From a bacterium (GTDB taxonomy: Bacteria; SZUA-79; Acidulodesulfobacterales; Acidulodesulfobacteraceae): DNA of 10,003 nt. Shown here in pieces: positions 6,109-10,003 of the stretch. How positions within the stretch are numbered: the stretch's first letter is position 1; every line of letters starts with the position of its first letter. The position numbers were made by a program, and so were the translations under genes. The stretch covers positions 1 to 10,003 of the forward strand of contig JAJYWW010000047.1 of assembly GCA_021791295.1 (NCBI GenBank), written 5' to 3'. The notes beneath the pieces were generated by a model, which was not told where the DNA came from, searched no databases, and worked only from the letters and a program-made list of their open reading frames with translations.

Positions 6109-6843
6109 ATGATATTTTCAGATAAATTCGATGATGAGTCAAGGGCTATAAAAGCATATTATGTTTGTGTTTGTGATAAATTCAACCTTCCCTTAGATGA
6201 AGATATAAAGAATGTTGCCGAAATAGACATGTTTGAAGCGGTAAACACTTCACCGGAAACAACTATAAGATTCATAGGGTGCTATAGAGAAAATATAAAA
6301 CTTATAAAAGTATTACATCAAATAAAAATAAAACAAAGCGGTGTAATTTACTTAACGAAAGAAAATTTTAGAAAAATAGAATTTGATGATTTTATACGAA
6401 CTGTCGGGTTCCATTGTTATTATATAGATAAGGGGATATTTTTATTACAAACCCCGAATAAAATTAAAAATGATTTTCTAAAAAAAATAAAAAGTCATTT
6501 TAAGGAATATTTATCTCTGACAGAAAAGAAAGTTGATTTTCACAAATTGCCTTCCAATTTCGACGAATTATTGCGCGTATATTTCAATAAAATTCAAACC
6601 GATATAAGCCATGCAGCGATAGGCGGAGTTATAGATCCCAAAAGCAATAAAATATTTGAACAATTTTCCCAGTCGGGTGAAATATCGGCCGTAGCTCTCT
6701 TATATCCTTTTAAAAACATAGAACATAAAATTATGATTACCAATAAATCAGGAATTGTATTACTCGAGAAATATGAGAGTGTGGAAGCTGAATTAGAAGT
6801 TATATCCGATGTTGTAGAAAAATTATTATCAAATATGTGGTAG
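6109..6843 (+). CDS. Orphan protein of unknown family
   Basis: This is a 244-residue soluble protein, rich in Lys, Ile and Glu, with no signal peptide or membrane segment. I recognise no family. The N-terminal half alternates acidic stretches and short hydrophobic strands. The C-terminal part (from about residue 165) reads like an alpha/beta domain: HAAIGGVIDPKSNKIFEQF, then a strand AVALLYPF, then KIMITNKSGIVLLEKY and a final helix. It stands alone on the plus strand, 102 bases after the XRE regulator, with only a weak GGAAA ribosome signal ten bases before ATG. Its stop lies four bases from the stop of the opposing cassette, so it is either a separate unit or the second gene of the regulator transcript. 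Low GC and isolation suggest recent acquisition. Confidence 0.72.
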   Translation: MIFSDKFDDESRAIKAYYVCVCDKFNLPLDEDIKNVAEIDMFEAVNTSPETTIRFIGCYRENIKLIKVLHQIKIKQSGVIYLTKENFRKIEFDDFIRTVGFHCYYIDKGIFLLQTPNKIKNDFLKKIKSHFKEYLSLTEKKVDFHKLPSNFDELLRVYFNKIQTDISHAAIGGVIDPKSNKIFEQFSQSGEISAVALLYPFKNIEHKIMITNKSGIVLLEKYESVEAELEVISDVVEKLLSNMW

Positions 6844-6847
6844 CAAG

Positions 6848-7576
6848 CTATTTAACAGTATATAGGGATTGTTCAAGTCTAAGATATTTCAACATTGTAT
6901 CTTTGAGAGCTAATATATTTTTACTGTCAAAAGTTAAGGCTTTTTTCTCTGCGGAAATTGTAGTGTCCTCATGATTAGATACCCTGAATCTCAGCAAGAA
7001 AGTTTGTAATCTCTGCATTGGTATATGCCTTACCATAAAACCATAATACGGGTTATTATCTTTAAAATTTACGGTCAACATATAAGAGGTAGTCTTAATA
7101 CTGGGTAATTCTCGTAAAAACGCTTCTAAAAGCATGGATATATTATTTAACTCTTCTTCATAATCATGTGAGACAACCCTATGTTTTAAGGTATTAAGCC
7201 ACAAAATGTCATCTTCTTCCGAAGGATCGCTTTCTAATAAATATTCATATATGATTTCATCGTTAACTGTTATCCTTATTCTACAATTACTCTCTATATA
7301 GGTTTTGACTTTGATATCTTTAAAATAGTTTTCGAAAAATATTTTAATCTTGTTGAATAAAGATTGGTTATTTTCACACTTTTCTAACTCATATCGAGCT
7401 TTTAGTTGCCAGTCAGTATAAGTTTTTTTGAAATACCTAAGAAGAGCACGGTTAACCCAAAGATACACCTTTTCGTTCCTGAAATAGTAAATTTGCAAGA
7501 AGAATAATATCCATCCGGATAATATTCCCACTATAGTCAAATAATTACCTATATCATAACCACTATTGGTTGCCAT
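6848..7576 (-). CDS. Membrane-anchored protein of unknown function, last gene of the DUF6338 cassette
   Basis: This is a 242-residue protein with a single membrane helix near the N terminus (about residues 12-32), followed by a cytoplasmic part of about 210 residues (a positive-inside reading: Lys/Arg dense after the helix). The soluble part mixes helices (YWVN, KARYELEKC, EELNNISMLLEAFLREL) and strands (CRIRITVNDEIIYEYLL, SYMLTVNF). I recognise no domain and see no nuclease, NTPase or protease motif. The ATG overlaps the end of the 60-residue gene by 14 bases, with GGGGAAA upstream, so it belongs to the same transcript. The pairing with a DUF6338-like protein suggests that both act together at the inner membrane, but no function can be read from the sequence. 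Confidence 0.75.
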   Translation of the reverse strand: MATNSGYDIGNYLTIVGILSGWILFFLQIYYFRNEKVYLWVNRALLRYFKKTYTDWQLKARYELEKCENNQSLFNKIKIFFENYFKDIKVKTYIESNCRIRITVNDEIIYEYLLESDPSEEDDILWLNTLKHRVVSHDYEEELNNISMLLEAFLRELPSIKTTSYMLTVNFKDNNPYYGFMVRHIPMQRLQTFLLRFRVSNHEDTTISAEKKALTFDSKNILALKDTMLKYLRLEQSLYTVK

Positions 7577-7745
7577 TTTTATTTATTTCCCCAGTCGGTT
7601 TTTGAGGACTGTTTATCACTGTATTAGCTGGTATAATCACTCTTTCAATAGGCCGTATTTTAGACATATCAATTTTTATTTTTGATATGTCTATAGATTT
7701 TCTGCCAACCCAACCTTCGCTTAAAGGGCTATATTTTTCATCCAT
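7563..7745 (-). CDS. Small hydrophilic protein with a heptad peptide repeat
   Basis: This is a 60-residue frame starting at ATG 7745, with GGAGG nine bases upstream. Its start overlaps the end of the DUF6338-like gene by eight bases and its end overlaps the next gene by 14, which argues that it is a real cistron. The protein is polar, without a membrane segment. Residues 18-24 and 25-31 are a tandem heptad, IDISKIK and IDMSKIR. The DNA for this repeat forms a 12-bp perfect inverted repeat at 7661-7693. The C terminus is Pro/Asn-rich and likely disordered. I do not recognise the family. It could be a linker or adaptor between the two membrane proteins on either side; this is inference from gene order only. 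Confidence 0.65.
   Translation of the reverse strand: MDEKYSPLSEGWVGRKSIDISKIKIDMSKIRPIERVIIPANTVINSPQKPTGEINKNGNQ
7661..7693. repeat. 12-bp perfect inverted repeat inside the 60-residue gene
   Basis: The arms TAGACATATCAA (7661-7672) and TTGATATGTCTA (7682-7693) are exact reverse complements around a 9-base loop. In the minus-strand mRNA this would form a stable hairpin within the coding region. No uridine tract follows, so it is not an ordinary terminator. Confidence 0.8.
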
Positions 7746-8346
7746 GATTTGCTTCCTCCAATGAAATTAATTCTACCGTTTCTATATCTTTATGATTTAA
7801 CCATATTCCGCGACTGTTCGTGTCGATTTCTAAGTGGCCTTCAGTGTTATAGCCAATAGTTTTCTCTAAAAATATACCATTTATATTTTCAGAAAAAGAT
7901 ATATTTGATTTATCGCCAAAAAGTCCATGAATTTTGTTACCATTTTTTAAGCTAATCCTTATCATTAATGCCCTATTACTAACAGAAGCTTGTCTGCCCA
8001 GGGTATCCCAACCATTAATTAAAATCCTTGCTCTACTTTTATAAATAAGGCGACGTGACGTGGACCAATTTAATAACATAAGAATGAACCCAGCACTTAT
8101 GATAGATGTTAAACCAGCGCCAAACGGCGAAGGACTAATAATAACGCCGCCGGTTCTTATTTGAACATCCCTTATAAGAATTAACTGAAAGGAAGCGAAA
8201 ACTAATATGCGAAATATCCTGTCTTCTTTATCATTCCGTCGGATGCCGAAATAAATGACAAATTCAGATATAAAAGCATAAATAAATATACTAACAAGTA
8301 TATTGTTTTACATAAATGAATTTATCGTATTTATAACTGGATCCAT
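7738..8346 (-). pseudogene. DUF6338-like membrane protein gene with in-frame stop at codon 13
   Basis: The frame is open for 203 codons from ATG 8346 to 7738 except for a TAA at 8308-8310 (codon 13). The ATG has GGTGA seven bases upstream and an extended -10 promoter in front, so it is the natural start. After the stop, about three hydrophobic segments follow (ILVSIFIYAF, ILVFASFQLILI, LTSIISAGFILMLL), then a cytoplasmic domain with a WDTLGR segment and RISLKNGNKIHGLFGDKS. That domain matches by eye the C-terminal part of DUF6338 proteins, a family of unknown function. No ATG, GTG or TTG lies between the TAA and ATG 8079. Restarting at 8079 would give 113 residues without the membrane part. 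I therefore call it broken, or a sequencing error. The downstream genes overlap its end and look intact. Confidence 0.62.
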
Positions 8347-8368
8347 TTAGCCGTCACCACTTTTTATT

Positions 8369-8377
8369 ATTATACCA
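8369..8377 (-). promoter_or_regulatory. Extended -10 promoter of the DUF6338 cassette
   Basis: On the minus strand, TGGTATAAT gives a perfect -10 box with the upstream TGn extension. Transcription would start near 8362, some 16 bases before the ATG at 8346, with the GGTGA ribosome site in between. No good -35 box is visible, which is normal for extended -10 promoters. Confidence 0.6.
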
Positions 8378-8408
8378 TAATAAAAATCGTAAAATAAACA
8401 ACAATTCT

Positions 8409-8786
8409 TTAATTTCCGGCTTTATAATGTTTATACGCTAAATACCAGAATAATGGCAAGGAGATTGGCCAGAGCGGAACAATAAGACCAAGAACGAAAA
8501 ACACTACTGCTTTGAAAGTAAAACTATTAGCTTGTTTATTCTCTATAATGCTTTCTTCAATAAAATCCTGAGAAAGAATTTTCTTCTTTTGCTGAGTAAA
8601 TTCTTCCTCTGTTATTAATCCCTTTTCCTTTAAGTCTGCAAGTTTTGCAATGTCATCATATTGTCCCATCTGCAACCCCTTATTAGTAAATGTTTTAATA
8701 GGTTTTTTATTATTTAAAATCAACGCAATTACAATAATAACGCTACCTATTATTAAAAGTGCTATTATTGGTATAAATCCTAACAT
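8409..8786 (-). CDS. SHOCT-domain membrane protein
   Basis: This is a 125-residue protein with an N-terminal membrane helix (about 4-25), a SHOCT motif at about 44-71 (DIAKLADLKEKGLITEEEFTQQKKKIL, which fits the family pattern of L-x-G-x-I-T-x-E-E-F almost letter for letter), and a hydrophobic C-terminal hairpin (about 91-119). SHOCT is a short helical module found at the ends of many bacterial envelope proteins and thought to mediate oligomerisation; it has no enzymatic role. A GGGGTG ribosome site precedes the ATG, and the gene starts 12 bases after the ORF6N gene, so the two are likely co-transcribed. The first dozen residues (MLGFIPII) resemble those of the membrane protein encoded at 9403-9882. 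The cellular role is unknown. Confidence 0.88.
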   Translation of the reverse strand: MLGFIPIIALLIIGSVIIVIALILNNKKPIKTFTNKGLQMGQYDDIAKLADLKEKGLITEEEFTQQKKKILSQDFIEESIIENKQANSFTFKAVVFFVLGLIVPLWPISLPLFWYLAYKHYKAGN

Positions 8787-8798
8787 ATAACACCCCCT

Positions 8799-9356
8799 TT
8801 ATTTTCCTTTCGATGATCTCTTATCCTTCTTTACCGTATGTTTTACCTTTATTACGGCCAGATTTAGTTCGAAGGTAGTTTCGTTGCTGGTGGTCTCCAG
8901 TACGTCGTTGAGGATGCCGCCCAGTACGGCGGCGGCTTTTTTCATTATGGTTTTCTGTTCTGCTTTATCGGCTGTCGGCAGCCTTGACATGCTTCTGGAC
9001 ATGTCCTTAATCTTCGCATATGTTTCTATGATATCGAGAGTGGTCTGGACGGCCTTGGGGCCTTTTATTATGGTGGCAAGCATATAAAGGCCTTTTTCGG
9101 TAAAAGCTTTTAAGTCGGCGCTCGAATGCTTTAATTTATTGAACCGGTGGAAATTTTCCACCAGTTCGTCTTTCTCGCTGGCCGTAAGTTTTATGATGTA
9201 TCCTTCCGGAAATTTATCCGGGTTGTTTTTTACGGCCTTATTGACATCTCTTGTTTCGACTCCGTATAGCGCGGCCACGTCGCTGTCGAGGATAACCTTT
9301 TCTCTCTGGACGTCGATTATTTTATCCTGGACGGTTTCGAGTTTTATAATATTCAT
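8799..9356 (-). CDS. ORF6N-domain DNA-binding protein
   Basis: This is a 185-residue protein. The N-terminal ORF6N domain (about residues 10-92) is recognisable from VILDSDVAALYGVETRDVNKAVKNN, FPEGYIIKLT and the following FTEKGLYMLATIIKG. ORF6N is a putative DNA-binding domain spread by phages and mobile elements, often in regulators. The C-terminal half is helical and ends in a basic tail (VKKDKRSSKGK). The gene is visibly richer in G+C than the flanking SHOCT and 159-residue genes, which suggests a separate origin. No Shine-Dalgarno sequence precedes ATG 9356. Instead a TATAAA box ends seven bases upstream, so the mRNA may be leaderless. It is probably a host-takeover or element regulator; its target is unknown. 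Confidence 0.87.
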   Translation of the reverse strand: MNIIKLETVQDKIIDVQREKVILDSDVAALYGVETRDVNKAVKNNPDKFPEGYIIKLTASEKDELVENFHRFNKLKHSSADLKAFTEKGLYMLATIIKGPKAVQTTLDIIETYAKIKDMSRSMSRLPTADKAEQKTIMKKAAAVLGGILNDVLETTSNETTFELNLAVIKVKHTVKKDKRSSKGK

Positions 9357-9363
9357 ATTTATT

Positions 9364-9392
9364 TTTATATAATTATTTTAGAGAATAATCAA
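9364..9392 (-). promoter_or_regulatory. Putative promoter giving a leaderless ORF6N mRNA
   Basis: On the minus strand, TTGATT (9387-9392) and TATAAA (9364-9369) are separated by 17 bp. The -10 box ends seven bases before ATG 9356, so transcription would begin at or next to the start codon. This agrees with the absence of a ribosome site. The stretch is AT-rich, so the match could be fortuitous. Confidence 0.4.
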
Positions 9393-9402
9393 ACTTAAAT
9401 TT

Positions 9403-9882
9403 TTAGCGCCGCCAATTACCTATACCATCCCATTTTGAATTAAGCACTGTGTACGCTATACTTCTTCTATCATCTTCTCCATTATTTACAATATCATAAA
9501 AAATTTTCTGCATATTTTTTAGGCTATTTGGTTTAATTTGTTTACCGAATTGTTTTATGGCTTTTTCGGCCGCTTCAGTTTCTTTTAAATATTTAACTGC
9601 TATCTCTTCATAATTAGGTTCGGTTTGTCCCGTTTTTATTGCATTTTTTAGTTTTTTTTGATATTCATCTTCAATTCTTACAAAAACATTTATAGCTTTC
9701 TCTAATTTTATCCTCGAAACAACTTCGCCATCATATTTAAATTCAATATCATCTACAGAAGACTGATTAGTAGAACTTATAATATTATCAACATAGGTAC
9801 CTTTTTTAAGAGTTTTTTTTAATAACAACACAACCCCAATGATTACAGCTATGATAATAATAATCGGAGAAAATCCAAACAT
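9403..9882 (-). CDS. Membrane-anchored protein of unknown function
   Basis: This is a 159-residue protein with one N-terminal membrane helix (about residues 5-22, nearly all Ile, Val and Leu) followed by a Lys/Glu-rich helical cytoplasmic part. That part includes a charged stretch around residues 63-115 that may be coiled coil. I recognise no family. GAGG lies eight bases before the ATG, and the gene starts 10 bases after the stop of the preceding partial gene, so they probably share a transcript. The start MFGFSPII resembles MLGFIPII of the SHOCT protein two genes on, which may reflect a shared anchor module. A gap of about 45 bases with its own promoter-like boxes separates it from the ORF6N gene. 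Confidence 0.75.
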   Translation of the reverse strand: MFGFSPIIIIIAVIIGVVLLLKKTLKKGTYVDNIISSTNQSSVDDIEFKYDGEVVSRIKLEKAINVFVRIEDEYQKKLKNAIKTGQTEPNYEEIAVKYLKETEAAEKAIKQFGKQIKPNSLKNMQKIFYDIVNNGEDDRRSIAYTVLNSKWDGIGNWRR

Positions 9883-9892
9883 ATACTTAACC

Positions 9893-10003
9893 TCACTTTT
9901 GAGATTGCATTAATTTTTCTATCGGCACCGGCATCTGTTTAGATGCTGCAGTATTATTTTTTGCTTGATTTTCCTCGCAGTTTTTAAAAGCATAAGAATC
10001 GGC
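9893..10003 (-). CDS. 3' end of a gene running off the window
   Basis: The last 36 codons of a minus-strand frame are visible, ending in TGA at 9893-9895. The tail is polar (Asn, Lys, Gln) and ends IEKLMQSQK. No family can be read from so little. The support is the open frame up to the edge and the 10-base spacing to the next gene, whose ribosome site GAGG overlaps this stop region. Confidence 0.5.
   Translation of the reverse strand, partial: ADSYAFKNCEENQAKNNTAASKQMPVPIEKLMQSQK

Noticed and set aside
8154..8180. TTCTTAT/ATAAGAA inverted repeat with a 13-base loop
   Set aside because: Short arms, a long loop and AT-rich context make chance the likely explanation.
8884..9372. Two plus-strand open frames
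   Set aside because: They are antisense to the ORF6N gene, whose domain is clearly recognisable.

Overview
The window looks like part of an integrated or plasmid-borne conjugative element from a Gram-negative (diderm) bacterium. The evidence is a lipobox lipoprotein, Sec signal peptides and F-/VirB-type type IV secretion (T4SS) genes. Base composition is moderate in the transfer genes and visibly AT-richer between about 5.2 and 8.8 kb. I cannot assign a taxon, and I see no rRNA, tRNA, CRISPR array or insertion sequence.

Left part (1-5386, all minus strand, so transcription runs toward position 1). One tightly packed operon reads, in order: a small Cro/CI-like HTH protein, a YdjM/DUF457-type membrane metal-dependent hydrolase, an unknown one-helix membrane protein, a 52-residue zinc-ribbon protein (hidden under a longer false frame), a VirB2/TraA-like pilin, a TraL/VirB3 protein, a TraC/VirB4 ATPase, an EexN-like lipoprotein, and a secreted protein cut by the window edge. 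Several junctions are 4-base stop/start overlaps. A consensus-like promoter (TTGACA, 17 bp, TATTTT) sits just before the HTH gene, so the regulator and the transfer genes probably share one transcript.

Middle part (5387-8377). An AT-rich divergent control region with a perfect 8-bp-arm inverted repeat separates the transfer operon from a plus-strand XRE-family regulator. An orphan plus-strand gene of unknown family follows. Tail-to-tail with it is a minus-strand three-gene cassette: a DUF6338-like membrane protein, a 60-residue protein and a 242-residue protein with one membrane segment. The cassette has its own extended -10 promoter, but its first gene has an in-frame TAA at codon 13. A 12-bp perfect inverted repeat lies inside the 60-residue gene.

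Right part (8409-10003, minus strand). A SHOCT-domain membrane protein, an ORF6N-domain DNA-binding protein, an unknown membrane-anchored protein and the 3' end of another gene form a typical mobile-element accessory tail.

Inferred picture: two HTH regulators face each other across a shared control region and set expression of a compact T4SS operon. Next to it lies an accessory island of uncharacterised membrane proteins whose role (defence, exclusion or element maintenance) cannot be read from sequence alone.
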